Origin: Bradyrhizobium nivariense
Lineage (GTDB): Bacteria; Pseudomonadota; Alphaproteobacteria; Rhizobiales; Xanthobacteraceae
Reading direction: 5' to 3'
DNA: 64,000 nt
Assembly (NCBI RefSeq): GCF_029846715.1
Contig: NZ_JARVWW010000001.1
Coordinates: forward strand, 774,069 to 838,068
This document shows positions 1 to 10,116 of this stretch, piece by piece. The translations under genes were made by a program, and so were the position numbers. The stretch's first letter is position 1. The number at the start of each line of letters is the position of its first letter. The notes beneath the pieces are model-generated. The model saw nothing but the letters and a program-made list of their open reading frames with translations, was not told the DNA's origin and did not search any database.

Positions 1-1378
1 CCGCGGTGCTCAGACGGGCGGCAACCTCCTTCAGCAGGCGGTCGCCCACCGGATGGCCGAAGGAATCGTTGATGTTCTTGAACAGGTCGAGATCGATGTA
101 GAGCACGCCGACCCGTTTTCCGCCGGTCTGGTCGAGCGCCTGCTTCAGGCGCTCCCGGAAATATTCGCGGTTCGGCAGATCGGTGAGCCCGTCATGGTGC
201 GCCATGTGGGCGATCCGCGCCTCGGCCTTGCGCCGTTCGGTGATGTCGACCACCGCGACCAGGTAGCCGTCGCGATCGTCGAAGGCGACGCGGCGGCCGA
301 AGGTGAGCACCTCGATCTCGCTGCCGTCGGCGCGCAGATGCCGCCAGTTGCGCGAGGAGTGATAGGTCTCGCCGACGCGTTCGAGCGCCTCGGCATGGCT
401 GTCCCACTCGTCCTGCGGCCAGATCTCGTGCAGCTTCATGCGCAGGAAGGTGGCGCGGCTGTAGCCGTAATGCTGGACCGCGGCGTCGTTGACGCTGAGA
501 AACTGCCTGCTCTCGGCGTCGAACACCCACATCGGCATCGGATTGTTGTCGAACAGCAGGCGAAACGAGGCGTCGCGCCGCTTCAACACAGTGACATCCG
601 AGATCGTCAGCGAGACCACGTCGGCGAACGCGGTGGCGCTCAGCCGGAGATGCCGTCCGTCGCTCTCGATCTCGAGCTGCTCGCCGCGACCGCCGGAGAC
701 GGTCTTGAGCAGGAATTCCATGACCTCAAGCGAGGCCAGCAGCGTGTCTCCCTCGCCGATCCGGCGCCACAACAGACCCGCGCCTTCGGCTTTCAGCAGC
801 AGCCCCGCACTCTTGTTGTGGTGCACGATCTGGAGATCGAACGGCTTGCCACCGGCATCGCGCAGCGTCGCCAGCGAGACCACCGCGTCGTCGGTCGAAG
901 CGAAGATCGCGTCCAGAAGATTGTATTGCGCGCCGCGTTCGTTGATGTAGGCGCCGACCAGCGTCGCGCCCCAGCGCGAGGCGGTCGGCAGCGCCAGCAC
1001 GTCGTAGGTCCTGACCATGCCGTCGCGCACGCAATGCGCGCTCGCCTGGTGCGGCCGACCGTTGGCAAGCGCACTCGCCGCAGCTTCCGACAGCGCGGTG
1101 GCGCAATCCGGCGAGAGCTCGGCGACCGGGATGTCCCAGCGCTCTTCGCCGAGCCATTTCTGCACATAGCGTCCGCTGCGCGACAGTTCGAGCGCGCCGT
1201 CGTCCTTGAGCAGCGCGATATGGTCGGCGAGACGTCCCAGGCTGCCGAGCATCACGTCCTCGTAGCGCGGCAGCCGTTCGCCCGGCTTCAACGCGGCACG
1301 CCATTTGCGCTGAAGCACCGGGATGTCGTCAAACATTTCGGCGGCCGGTTTTCCCGACACTTTCTTCACGGCACTCAT
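1..1378 (-). CDS. PAS/GGDEF diguanylate cyclase (3' end outside window)
   Basis: Reading leftward from ATG 1378 the frame stays open for 459 codons to the window edge, so the C-terminus is missing. Residues 1-130 resemble the PAS_5 sensory fold. A PAS domain with its PAC tail lies at about residues 270-390 (LLFDNNPMPMWVF). From about residue 393 a GGDEF domain begins with DGLTDLPNR, followed by YIDLDLFKNINDSFGH near residue 430, the metal-binding part of the cyclase fold. The GGDEF signature itself and any EAL domain would lie beyond base 1. The product probably makes cyclic di-GMP in response to a cytoplasmic signal, because no membrane segment is visible. Family assignment is firm; output activity cannot be judged from this part. 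Confidence 0.88.
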   Translation of the reverse strand, partial: MSAVKKVSGKPAAEMFDDIPVLQRKWRAALKPGERLPRYEDVMLGSLGRLADHIALLKDDGALELSRSGRYVQKWLGEERWDIPVAELSPDCATALSEAAASALANGRPHQASAHCVRDGMVRTYDVLALPTASRWGATLVGAYINERGAQYNLLDAIFASTDDAVVSLATLRDAGGKPFDLQIVHHNKSAGLLLKAEGAGLLWRRIGEGDTLLASLEVMEFLLKTVSGGRGEQLEIESDGRHLRLSATAFADVVSLTISDVTVLKRRDASFRLLFDNNPMPMWVFDAESRQFLSVNDAAVQHYGYSRATFLRMKLHEIWPQDEWDSHAEALERVGETYHSSRNWRHLRADGSEIEVLTFGRRVAFDDRDGYLVAVVDITERRKAEARIAHMAHHDGLTDLPNREYFRERLKQALDQTGGKRVGVLYIDLDLFKNINDSFGHPVGDRLLKEVAARLSTA

Positions 1379-1538
1379 GGCAGTTCCCCAACGCACTTTC
1401 CCGCCGCATCCAATGCAGCCGCGCTTAACGGCGTGTAAAGAGCGCGCGAGCGCGGGTTCCGTTCGGCAATTATGACAGTTTAAAGTCAGGCGTTGGGTTA
1501 GTGGGCGTTAGAGACTGTGACGGTTGTGAAAATGTGCT

Positions 1539-1564
1539 GAGCGCGTTCGCACACGAACGCGCTC
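1539..1564. repeat. Perfect 11-bp hairpin (GAGCGCGTTCG stem)
   Basis: GAGCGCGTTCG at 1539-1549 pairs perfectly with CGAACGCGCTC at 1554-1564 around a CACA loop. No T-tract follows on either strand, so a rho-independent terminator is unlikely. It lies 160 bp upstream of the GGDEF gene and next to another palindromic element. Confidence 0.7.
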
Positions 1565-1625
1565 CTTCGGCGGACAAGTCGCTGCGCTTGCAATGACGGA
1601 GTGTGTCGTAACGGCGCTCCTCCCT

Positions 1626-1765
1626 CTCGTGTCCCGGACGCGCTGCAGCGTACTTACGCTGCTGCGCAGAGCCGGGACCCAACGGGCCGCGCACCTCGCT
1701 GTTGCATGGGCCCCGGCTCTGCAGCGCACCGCTGAAGAAGCGCTGCGCTGCGTCCGGGGCACGAG
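1626..1765. repeat. Palindromic intergenic element, copy 1
   Basis: The 140-bp unit is bounded by CTCGTGTCCCGGACGC and its near-perfect inverse GCGTCCGGGGCACGAG. Inside are two further arms around GAGCCGGGACC and GGCTCTGCAGCGC. The same unit occurs in the opposite orientation at 4918-5090. It has no coding character and probably belongs to a dispersed REP/BIME-like family. Confidence 0.75.
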
Positions 1766-1844
1766 ATTGTTGTTGAATAACTGACATGGGATCGCATCCT
1801 CGCGGCTGTTCGCCCGAGCTTTGCTTCGTCTCTTCACCCTCAAT

Positions 1845-2400
1845 TGAAAGAGGGCGCAGGGAAGACCGGGTGCCGGCTGGCACCCGCGGTCCACTGTGCG
1901 AAGGTTGCGCTACAAGAGGCTGCACAGCGGCATACAGGTGAAGCCCAACATCCGGCCTTCCCCGCGCAGTGGTTTTACGGCTTATGTCGTGCTCTCCCCG
2001 GGGAGCGATGCACTATTGCCCCCGTCGCCTTGCGGATGGCTGATGCGCGCGGTCCGGTTGGACAGCGCACATCACCGCAAGACTTGGCGCACAGACCCCG
2101 GGCGCCAGGACGACACGATTTGGCCGTACGCCGATCACACCGGTCGTGCGCGCGGTGACTTCGCTCACGGTTGCCCGCCCTGCGAACCCATTCGCGCCGA
2201 TGTTATCAGCGTCCACCGCCGCCCGGCCCGCGTTCGTGACGATCGCGATACGCCCCTCTTCCTTGGGCCGGGTTGCGGCGACACATACGCCGTTTCCGAA
2301 TTTCGGTAAAGCGGAATATTTTCGGCGACGCGCGTTGACCGACAGATTGGGTGTTTTGCCCGTCGGGCAACGCAAGGTCTTGTAGTCCGGATGAGCGATG
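1845..2400. repeat. Gene-free stretch, probable dispersed long repeat
   Basis: No convincing gene lies between the GGDEF start and the small gene ending at 2413. Open frames here, such as one starting near 1896, have very high Arg/Pro content and no domain. From memory, near-identical text (an RRLRYKR / SGIQVKPNIRPSPRSG translation) recurs in many Bradyrhizobium intergenic regions and is often mis-annotated as short hypothetical proteins. I therefore call it a repeat rather than a gene; the multi-copy claim is recall, not shown within this window. Confidence 0.4.
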
Positions 2401-2412
2401 CGAGGCGGGCCG

Positions 2413-2607
2413 CTAGTCCTCGCTGGAGGCCGCGGAGCGATTGCGCAGATGGGCCTGCGACAACAGGAAAAACAACGCGCGCTCGCCATGATATTTGGCG
2501 GACGGCCGGGTCCGCTCGAAACCATCGGCAAATATCTTGCCGGCCTGGTCGCACACCTGCCACCGCCAGCCAAACCGCTTACGCCTGGTGAGGATCACTT
2601 CGAACAT
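2413..2607 (-). CDS. Small basic conserved hypothetical protein (64 aa)
   Basis: ATG 2607 opens a 64-residue frame beginning MFEVILTRRKRFGWRWQV and containing GERALFFLLSQAH. Its pattern (MFEV..., WxWxV, RTR..AKYHG.RALF) resembles short proteins common in Bradyrhizobium, about 60-90 residues long with no assigned function. The frame extends further upstream, but that extension has no recognisable features, so the internal ATG is preferred. It is cytoplasmic by appearance. Function unknown. Confidence 0.5.
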   Translation of the reverse strand: MFEVILTRRKRFGWRWQVCDQAGKIFADGFERTRPSAKYHGERALFFLLSQAHLRNRSAASSED

Positions 2608-2867
2608 CCCGACGAGCTTGGTCCCCTGCTCCCTGCCGGTCTCGCAGACGCACCAGCCTGCTCCGGCCTCCCCCGTTAGAGGGACGCCCGACATATAACG
2701 CAGCAGGATGGAAAGAGAATAAAATTGATTGGCGGAAACAGGTATCTTGCACCGGCTGTGACGAAGTTGCGGCGCCTCTGGAATAAGCCAGTGGTGCCGG
2801 TGTTCGTCGGCGCTCCGATGCAGCTTGGTAGCGCTGACAGAGGTATTCAAATCGGAACACAGGCGCC
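2608..2867. other. Intergenic stretch with no recognised gene
   Basis: The DNA between the 64-aa gene and the aldo/keto reductase terminator is less GC-rich near 2700-2730. It has several short frames on both strands but none with a domain or a good ribosome-binding site. A promoter for the 64-aa gene should lie here; I could not define one. Confidence 0.4.
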
Positions 2868-2899
2868 GAAGTCCGGTAAGCGAATGCTCACCGGACTTC
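2868..2899 (-). terminator. Hairpin downstream of the aldo/keto reductase gene
   Basis: A perfect 10-bp stem, GAAGTCCGGT (2868-2877) with ACCGGACTTC (2890-2899), encloses a 12-nt loop. It begins 11 bp past the reductase stop on the minus strand. No T-run follows, so it may be a Rho-assisted 3' end or an mRNA-stabilising hairpin rather than a classical terminator. Confidence 0.55.
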
Positions 2900-2910
2900 C
2901 ATGACGGACG

Positions 2911-3906
<996 letters not shown>

Positions 3907-3977
3907 TCAAAAATCATATCGGCTGCGAACTTAGGCCGCATCCCGGCCTGCGATTAGGTGATAAAACCGGCATGTAC

Positions 3978-3996
3978 TCATGATATGGATTCATGA
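3978..3996. promoter_or_regulatory. Candidate LysR-type operator
   Basis: TCATGA-TATGGAT-TCATGA forms a dyad with the T-N11-A spacing expected of LysR boxes. It lies in the 99-bp gap between the divergent reductase and regulator genes and directly abuts the regulator's ATG at 3997. Binding here would block the regulator's own expression and could activate the reductase about 85 bp away. Confidence 0.5.
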
Positions 3997-4890
<894 letters not shown>

Positions 4891-4917
4891 GGGCGCAGTT
4901 TACGGCCCCGGTGCACT

Positions 4918-5090
4918 CCCGTGCCCCGGACGCAGCGCAGCACTCCTTCAGCGGTGCGCTGCAGAGCCGCGGCCCATGGCTTCAGCGTGCGCGCCCCCGA
5001 GAGATGGGTCCCGGCTCTGCGGAGCGTCACCATAGGGCGTCGAAGACGCGCGTAACCGCGCTTGTGGTGCCGCACCGCGTCCGGGACACG
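4918..5090. repeat. Palindromic intergenic element, copy 2
   Basis: Bounded by CCCGTGCCCCGGACGC and GCGTCCGGGACACG, this 173-bp unit is the inverted counterpart of 1626-1765. They share the TTCAGCGGTGCGCTGCAGAG arm and the GGGTCCCGGCTCTGCG arm. It carries about 35 extra bases before its right end. It fills the gap between the convergent LysR gene and the secreted-protein gene, so it may also act as a 3'-end structure for both. Confidence 0.75.
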
Positions 5091-5093
5091 AAA

Positions 5094-6167
5094 CTACCGC
5101 GCGACCACTTCCACTTCGCCGTCGACGCCGTTGACGACGTTGAAGCCGCGCTCGTAGACCTTGCCCTCGTTCTTGGCGATGGCGCGGTATTCGCCTTCGG
5201 AGAGCACGACGCGCGGGAAAGCGCCGATCGATTCCTTGATGACGTCGCCGCCCGGGGTCAGCACCGACCAGGCGGTGTTGGCGAGCGCTTCGCCGCCCCT
5301 GTCGCTGACCAGCTTGAGCGTGATGACGGCGGCGCGGTGGGTGATGGTGACGTCGGTGAGCTTGCTGGCCTGGACGCGGATGTCCGAGCGCACCACCGAA
5401 TTGGCGTCGCCGTAGTTCGAGATGATGTAGTAGGTGCCCTCCGGCAGCAGCACGACGTCGCCGGCGGCGACGTTCGGCACCAGGGAGGCGCGCTCGCCGG
5501 ATTCGAACTGGCTGCCCTTGTAGATCGCGAACGAGATCTGGTTCTGCGGAATGCGGCTGGTGCCGACGCGGCCCTCGATGCGCAAGCCGCCGGCCGGCAG
5601 CACGAACGACTCGCGGTCGGTCTCGGCCTTCAGGCTGACGGTGCGCACCGCGCTGACGAGGCCAAAGGCGACGTGCACGACGTAATTGCCGGGCGGCAGC
5701 ACGATGTTGGGGGTGGCATTGCGGTCCTCGCGGATCAGCTTGAAGGTGCCGTTCTCGTCGGGACGATCGGCAAACACGCGCCAGACCAGGCCGCTGGTGA
5801 TCGGGGGGGTGTCCTTGCCGTATTTCGCGGTCAGCGACAGCACGCCCTGTCCGGGCACGGCCGCGTTGAGCGGCGGGGCGGACGGAACGGTCGTGACCGC
5901 CGGCGGCGGCATGCTGGGCGTGGTCGGCTGCATCAGGGTCGGCGGCAGGCTCGGAGGTCCGGCACCAGGGCCGGCGGGCGGCGCCAGGCTGACGGCACCG
6001 CCGGGATCGGGCACCGAAGCGGGCGGCACCGGCGGCGGACGATCCGAGAAAAGCTGCGCCTGCGCAGCATTTTGGCCAAGGGTATAGAGGCAGGCAGCAA
6101 GGATCAGCGTCGGCAGCAGCAATGCGCTGCGCCGCCATCCGATGATGCCGTCACCCCCGAGAGTCAT
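5094..6167 (-). CDS. Exported proline-rich protein of unknown function
   Basis: The 357-residue protein begins with a signal-type hydrophobic stretch (about residues 13-36, LLLPTLILAACLYTLG, ending AAQAQ). A low-complexity Pro-rich segment follows at about residues 42-105. The remainder contains repeated beta-rich modules with GNYVVHVAFG, GTYYIISNYGD and GEYRAIAKNEG, reminiscent of carboxypeptidase-regulatory-like or adhesin-type sandwich folds. It is probably periplasmic or surface-exposed. No catalytic motif is visible. It stands alone, convergent with the LysR gene. Conserved hypothetical status is likely; function is not inferred. Confidence 0.75.
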   Translation of the reverse strand: MTLGGDGIIGWRRSALLLPTLILAACLYTLGQNAAQAQLFSDRPPPVPPASVPDPGGAVSLAPPAGPGAGPPSLPPTLMQPTTPSMPPPAVTTVPSAPPLNAAVPGQGVLSLTAKYGKDTPPITSGLVWRVFADRPDENGTFKLIREDRNATPNIVLPPGNYVVHVAFGLVSAVRTVSLKAETDRESFVLPAGGLRIEGRVGTSRIPQNQISFAIYKGSQFESGERASLVPNVAAGDVVLLPEGTYYIISNYGDANSVVRSDIRVQASKLTDVTITHRAAVITLKLVSDRGGEALANTAWSVLTPGGDVIKESIGAFPRVVLSEGEYRAIAKNEGKVYERGFNVVNGVDGEVEVVAR

Positions 6168-6407
6168 GCCATCTGCTTTTCACCGAAAACGCGGCAAATT
6201 CAAGCCTCTGAAACCCCAAGAAATACGGCCCAATAGTTCTTTGGAACCCGGTTGACGCCTGCGTGATTACCCCAGAGGCAACCGCGCCTCGCCATACTCC
6301 TGCCCCGTACCCTTCCCAAACCGGCATAAACCATGCTTCGGCCCGGTTTGGCGGATCGCGAATGCGGTGCCTAGTCTGATGGCGGATCCCGGCGTAGGAG
6401 AGTTTCG

Positions 6408-7448
6408 GTGCTGGACATATTGAAGGGTCGGGGTGCGAACGCCGAGAAGGTCGGCGAGAAGGTTGGCTTGGGCAGCGTTCGCCGGCCGGTCATTGGCCTT
6501 GCCCTCGGCGGCGGCGCCGCGCGCGGCTTCGCACATATCGGCATTATCAGGACCTTGCTCGCCAACGGAATCGTGCCTGAAGTCGTGGTCGGCACCTCGA
6601 TCGGCGCGGTGGTCGGCGGCCTCTATGCGGCCGGCCAGCTCGATACGCTGGAAGAATGGGGCCGCAGCCTGCAAGGGATGCGCAACATCCTCGGCTATCT
6701 CGACATCCGCCTCAACGGCTCCGGCCTGATCGGCGGCGAGAAGCTGGCGACCCGGCTCGAGAACGCCTGCGGCCAGACCCAGATCGAGGACCTCCCGGTC
6801 AAGTTCGCCGCTGTCGCGACCGAGGTCCGCACCGGCCACGAGATCTGGCTGACGCGCGGCCGCGTGGTCGACGCGATGCGCGCCTCCTATGCGCTGCCCG
6901 GCATCTTCTCTCCGGTCCTGATCGGCGATCGCTGGCTGGTCGACGGCGCATTGGTGAACCCGGTGCCGGTCTCGGCCGCCCGCGCGCTCGGCGCCGAAAT
7001 CGTTATCGCCGCAAATCTTTCCAGCGACATCTTCACCTATTCGACGACGGTCTATTCGCACGGTGCGATGCCTGAACCAGTGATCCCTGTGGCTGAAGAG
7101 ACGACGTCAAAGCGGCGCTTCCCGAGATTCTTCTCGCCCGAGAAGACGGTGAAGCGCGAGTTCTTCGGCGGCGGCACCGCCCGGCCCGGCCTCTCTTCGG
7201 TGATGGTCGACGCCTTCAACATCATGCAGGACCGCATCACCCGCGCCCGCCTCGCCGGCGATCCGCCGGACCTCCTGATCACGCCGCGGGTCGGACATTT
7301 CGGCTGGTTCGACTTCCACCGCTCCGACGACCTCATCGCGTTGGGCACCCGCGCCGCCGAGCGTGCGCTGGACTCCATCCAGGAGGCAATCCACGCGCTG
7401 GCCCCGCCGCCCGAGGGCGCCGCGCCGAAAGCGAACCAGCAGGACTGA
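6408..7448 (+). CDS. Patatin-like phospholipase (RssA type)
   Basis: The 346-residue protein carries the patatin catalytic dyad. The oxyanion loop is LALGGGAARGFAHIG (residues 31-45), the nucleophile Ser64 sits in GTSIG, and Asp179 in LVDGALVNPVP. The family hydrolyses acyl ester bonds of membrane lipids, usually from the cytoplasmic side; no signal peptide is present. The start is GTG 6408 with AGGAGAG about 7 bp upstream. It is convergent with the CBS gene, and the two stop codons directly abut (7448/7449). Physiological substrate unknown. Confidence 0.92.
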   Translation: MLDILKGRGANAEKVGEKVGLGSVRRPVIGLALGGGAARGFAHIGIIRTLLANGIVPEVVVGTSIGAVVGGLYAAGQLDTLEEWGRSLQGMRNILGYLDIRLNGSGLIGGEKLATRLENACGQTQIEDLPVKFAAVATEVRTGHEIWLTRGRVVDAMRASYALPGIFSPVLIGDRWLVDGALVNPVPVSAARALGAEIVIAANLSSDIFTYSTTVYSHGAMPEPVIPVAEETTSKRRFPRFFSPEKTVKREFFGGGTARPGLSSVMVDAFNIMQDRITRARLAGDPPDLLITPRVGHFGWFDFHRSDDLIALGTRAAERALDSIQEAIHALAPPPEGAAPKANQQD

Positions 7449-7877
7449 TCAGGCCGTCTTGATGTAGTCGCGCAGGGCTTCCTGCTCGGACTCGTATTCC
7501 TGCACCCGCCGCTTGACGATGTCGCCGATCGAGATCAGGCCCACCACCTTGCCGTCGTCGATCACGGGCAGATGGCGGAACTTGCCGGTGGTCATGATCT
7601 CCATCAGCTCGGCGACCGTGTCGGTCTCCTTGCAGGTGACGACCTTGCGGGTCATGACCTGAGAGACCGGCTCCTCGAGCGCGCCGGCACCGCGCTCGCC
7701 GATCACCCGCACGATGTCGCGCTCGGACAGGATGCCTTCCAGCCGGCTCTGGTCCATCACCAGCACCGCGCCGATCTTCTTCTCGCCGAGCAGTTTGACC
7801 GCCACCGCCAGCTTCGCGTCCGGCTCGACGCTCATGATCTGGTGGCCCTTGGTGTTGAGAATCGAACGTACCGTCAT
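7449..7877 (-). CDS. Tandem CBS-domain protein
   Basis: The 142-residue protein is almost entirely two CBS domains (about residues 1-60 and 70-132). Diagnostic segments are GAVLVMDQSRLEGILSERD and RHLPVIDDGKVVGLISIGD, each ending a CBS unit, followed by IVKRRV. Such stand-alone pairs bind adenine nucleotides and regulate partner proteins. GGGAGG lies 6 bp before ATG 7877. The partner is unknown; no neighbouring gene suggests one. Confidence 0.93.
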   Translation of the reverse strand: MTVRSILNTKGHQIMSVEPDAKLAVAVKLLGEKKIGAVLVMDQSRLEGILSERDIVRVIGERGAGALEEPVSQVMTRKVVTCKETDTVAELMEIMTTGKFRHLPVIDDGKVVGLISIGDIVKRRVQEYESEQEALRDYIKTA

Positions 7878-8063
7878 TGTTGCCTCCCTGAATCGAACCG
7901 TCCGCTTTCGCGGTCCGGACTTGTTCGCGAGTCTTCAACTAACAGTTTCAGCGCCGGTTTCAGGCTCGTGCGCTTTGCGAAGCAAAGCCGCTAGTGGCCT
8001 GTCGCTTCGGAACATTCCTCTCGGGAATGATGGATGAATTCGGGCGGCGCCGCAAGCGCCGCT

Positions 8064-8885
8064 TCAGATGCGGTCTGAAATGTCCTGTGATGACGCACCC
8101 GCAGCATCGCTTCGCACGCGCGGCACGGGGTCGAACAGCGCGAACAGCAACAGGCCGGCGAAGAAGCCGCCGATATGTGCCTGCCAGGCGACGCTCGTGG
8201 TCTCGGAGTCGATGCCGATCGCACCGACGCCGAAGATGATGTTGACGCCGAACCAAACGCCGAGGAAGCCGAGCACCCGCCCGTCGCGCAGCGCGCGCGA
8301 CAGCGGCAGCGCCGGAACTCTTGCGGCGGTATCCGCGTCCGATCGGCTGAACGACAGGAAGCTGCCGCGCACGAAGGCGAAGCGGATCGCCGCCGCCATC
8401 GCGCCGGACACCGAGGCCGAGGCGCCGATCATCGGCGCCACTGCGTGCTCATGGGTGACGAGATGGGCGAGCGCGCCGGCCGCCGCCGTCACCGCGAGGA
8501 ACAGGAAGAACCTGATGGCGCCAAAGCGCCGCGCCAGCGCACTGCCGAACGGCAGCAGCCACAGCACGTTGAAGCCGAGATGGGTGAGATTGGCGTGCAG
8601 CAGCGAATAAGTGACGAAGGTCCAGACCTTGGCGCCGGCCCCGCCGGGAATCTGCAGATTGAGCAGCGAGGAATCGTAGCGTTTGGGGATGAAGCCGAAG
8701 ACATCGATGGTCCAGTTCTCGATCTCCGGCGGCAACAGCACCCGCAGATGGATCGCCGCGAGCAAGAGGATATAGGCCGTCAGCGCGAACGGCAGCGTCA
8801 GGATCGGCTCGCGCGGAGCTTCCTCATTGACGGCCGGCAGGTCCAACGGAGGATCTTGCGGCGGAGAATCTTGCGGGGAATCCAA
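8064..8885 (-). CDS. Rhomboid-family intramembrane serine protease
   Basis: A multi-spanning protein with the rhomboid hallmarks: HANLTHLGFN (H97, H102, N106), the serine loop GASASVSG (Ser156) and the histidine helix AWQAHIGGFFAG. About six membrane helices are visible. The serine motif is GASA rather than the usual GxSG, a variant that could weaken or alter activity. Start choice is uncertain. TTG 8885 gives 273 residues; the frame continues to TTG 9023, but that part crosses a terminator-like hairpin and looks non-coding. It probably cleaves transmembrane substrates in the inner membrane. Confidence 0.82.
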   Translation of the reverse strand: MDSPQDSPPQDPPLDLPAVNEEAPREPILTLPFALTAYILLLAAIHLRVLLPPEIENWTIDVFGFIPKRYDSSLLNLQIPGGAGAKVWTFVTYSLLHANLTHLGFNVLWLLPFGSALARRFGAIRFFLFLAVTAAAGALAHLVTHEHAVAPMIGASASVSGAMAAAIRFAFVRGSFLSFSRSDADTAARVPALPLSRALRDGRVLGFLGVWFGVNIIFGVGAIGIDSETTSVAWQAHIGGFFAGLLLFALFDPVPRVRSDAAGASSQDISDRI

Positions 8886-8971
8886 GGCAGCTTCGCTTTC
8901 AGGCGCGATCGGAGCGCTACGCTTGGAGATAGTCGCCTTTGCCCACGCTGCGCAAGTGCACAAAAGGAAAA

Positions 8972-8996
8972 GGGAGGGCCCTGGGAAAGCCCTCCC
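8972..8996 (-). terminator. Terminator-like hairpin upstream of the rhomboid gene
   Basis: Read on the minus strand, GGGAGGGC and GCCCTCCC pair around a 9-nt loop, then TTTTCCTTTT follows. It sits 87 bp before the preferred rhomboid start and after the CtrA-site region, so it could act as a leader attenuator. No upstream minus-strand gene needs it. Confidence 0.5.
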
Positions 8997-9172
8997 TGTC
9001 CGTGTCGGACTTCCGGCACCCAAGGAATGAAGGATATCCCCACCCCTCCCCGCGGCCGGTGACCAAACTGTTTGACGCCTGTGTGCAGGCCTCGCCGAGA
9101 ACCTGGAGAAAAGCGGCGAGGCTTGCGACCGCGGTCACCATAGCAGCGGATCGGCGCACGCAAAGCGCATAG

Positions 9173-9188
9173 TTAATTTAACGTTAAC
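9173..9188. promoter_or_regulatory. CtrA-binding site, full consensus
   Basis: TTAA-TTTAACG-TTAAC matches the TTAA-N7-TTAAC consensus of the cell-cycle regulator CtrA at every fixed base. It lies 150 bp upstream of the PAS_5 gene (plus) and about 290 bp upstream of the rhomboid gene (minus), so either could be the target. Confidence 0.6.
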
Positions 9189-9337
9189 GACGCAAAGGCA
9201 GCGCCCGAGGGGGCGAAAACGCCTCCACGGCATGGACGGTGCAAATCCCCTCCTGCACAACAACAAAGGGATCGCGGCTGCACTGAAGCGGGACAGGTTT
9301 GTCCCGCGAGGTTGCGCCCCGGGGTAAGCGTTCAGTC

Positions 9338-9892
9338 ATGAAACATCCGTCGAGCCGCGAGTTCTTCGCGTATTGGGACAAGAAGCGCGGCACCGCGCGG
9401 GCCCCTGACCGGGCCGATATCGATCCGGCCGCCGTGCGCGGCCTGCTCGGCGACATCTTCGTGCTGTCCTGCGAGCGCAATCTCGGCTTCCCGTTCCGCG
9501 TCGCCGGCACGCGTGTCTGCGCGCTCGCCGGCTGCGACCTCAAGGATTCGAGCTTTGCGGCGCTGTTTAACGAGGCCAGCCGCCGCGAGATCGAGGAGAT
9601 CACGACGATCGTCGCCGACGAGAGCCTCGGCGCCATCGCCGGCGTCACCGCCGCGCGCGAGGACGGCAGCAAGGCGCATCTCGAGCTGCTGCTGCTCCCG
9701 TTCAACGCCCGCCCGCACACGCCTGTCAGCGTCACCGGCGTACTCGCTCCGTTCGACGACGAATGCGGCGCGCTCGGCGTGTTCACCCTCACCTCCTGGC
9801 GCTATCTGCACCAGCCGGAAAAACTGTTGCCACGCGCGATCCGCAAACTGCAGATCGCACGCGGGCTGATGGTGTATGAGGGGTTGAGGTAG
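9338..9892 (+). CDS. PAS_5-family protein (PF07310)
   Basis: The 184-residue protein begins MKHPSSREFFAYWDKKRG, the typical start of the alphaproteobacterial PAS_5 family. It continues with RGLLGDIFVLSCERNLGFPFRVAGTRV (residues 30-56) and ends ARGLMVYEGLR. It is a single PAS-like fold with no output domain. The family is widespread in Rhizobiales and Caulobacterales. ATG 9338 matches the family start; the frame extends only to an implausible upstream GTG. A perfect CtrA site lies upstream, so cell-cycle control is plausible. Function unknown. Confidence 0.88.
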   Translation: MKHPSSREFFAYWDKKRGTARAPDRADIDPAAVRGLLGDIFVLSCERNLGFPFRVAGTRVCALAGCDLKDSSFAALFNEASRREIEEITTIVADESLGAIAGVTAAREDGSKAHLELLLLPFNARPHTPVSVTGVLAPFDDECGALGVFTLTSWRYLHQPEKLLPRAIRKLQIARGLMVYEGLR

Positions 9893-9995
9893 GAGTAACC
9901 TCGTGTCAGGGCGCGCAGCGTTTGCAAGCCGCCCGATCTTCATCGCAGTCAGACGCGCCGGCCTCCGCCGGCGCGCAGGCTCGCGATCCGCGATT

Positions 9996-10020
9996 GGAAC
10001 CTTGCCTGTTGACGTGCGTT
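9996..10020 (+). promoter_or_regulatory. EcfG (general stress) promoter for the Crp/Fnr gene
   Basis: GGAAC (9996-10000) and CGTT (10017-10020) are separated by 16 bases, the exact EcfG consensus of alphaproteobacteria. Transcription would start near 10027, giving a leader of about 90 nt before ATG 10117. Confidence 0.65.
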
Positions 10021-10116
10021 GATCCGCCTGCTGTCGCAAGCGTCTGCGCGGCAACGCGGCTCGGTCGGAGACGATGCGTTTGCTAGCCGCCGGGCCTCCG
10101 TCGAGGGGCGATTCCC

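Noticed and set aside
1424..1439. Possible CtrA site (TTAACGGCGTGTAAAG)
   Set aside because: The second half is TAAAG instead of TTAAC, so it fails the consensus.
1896..2309. A possible protein beginning near 1896 (MRRLRYKR...)
   Set aside because: Highly basic and proline-rich, no ribosome-binding site, and the DNA looks like a dispersed non-coding repeat.
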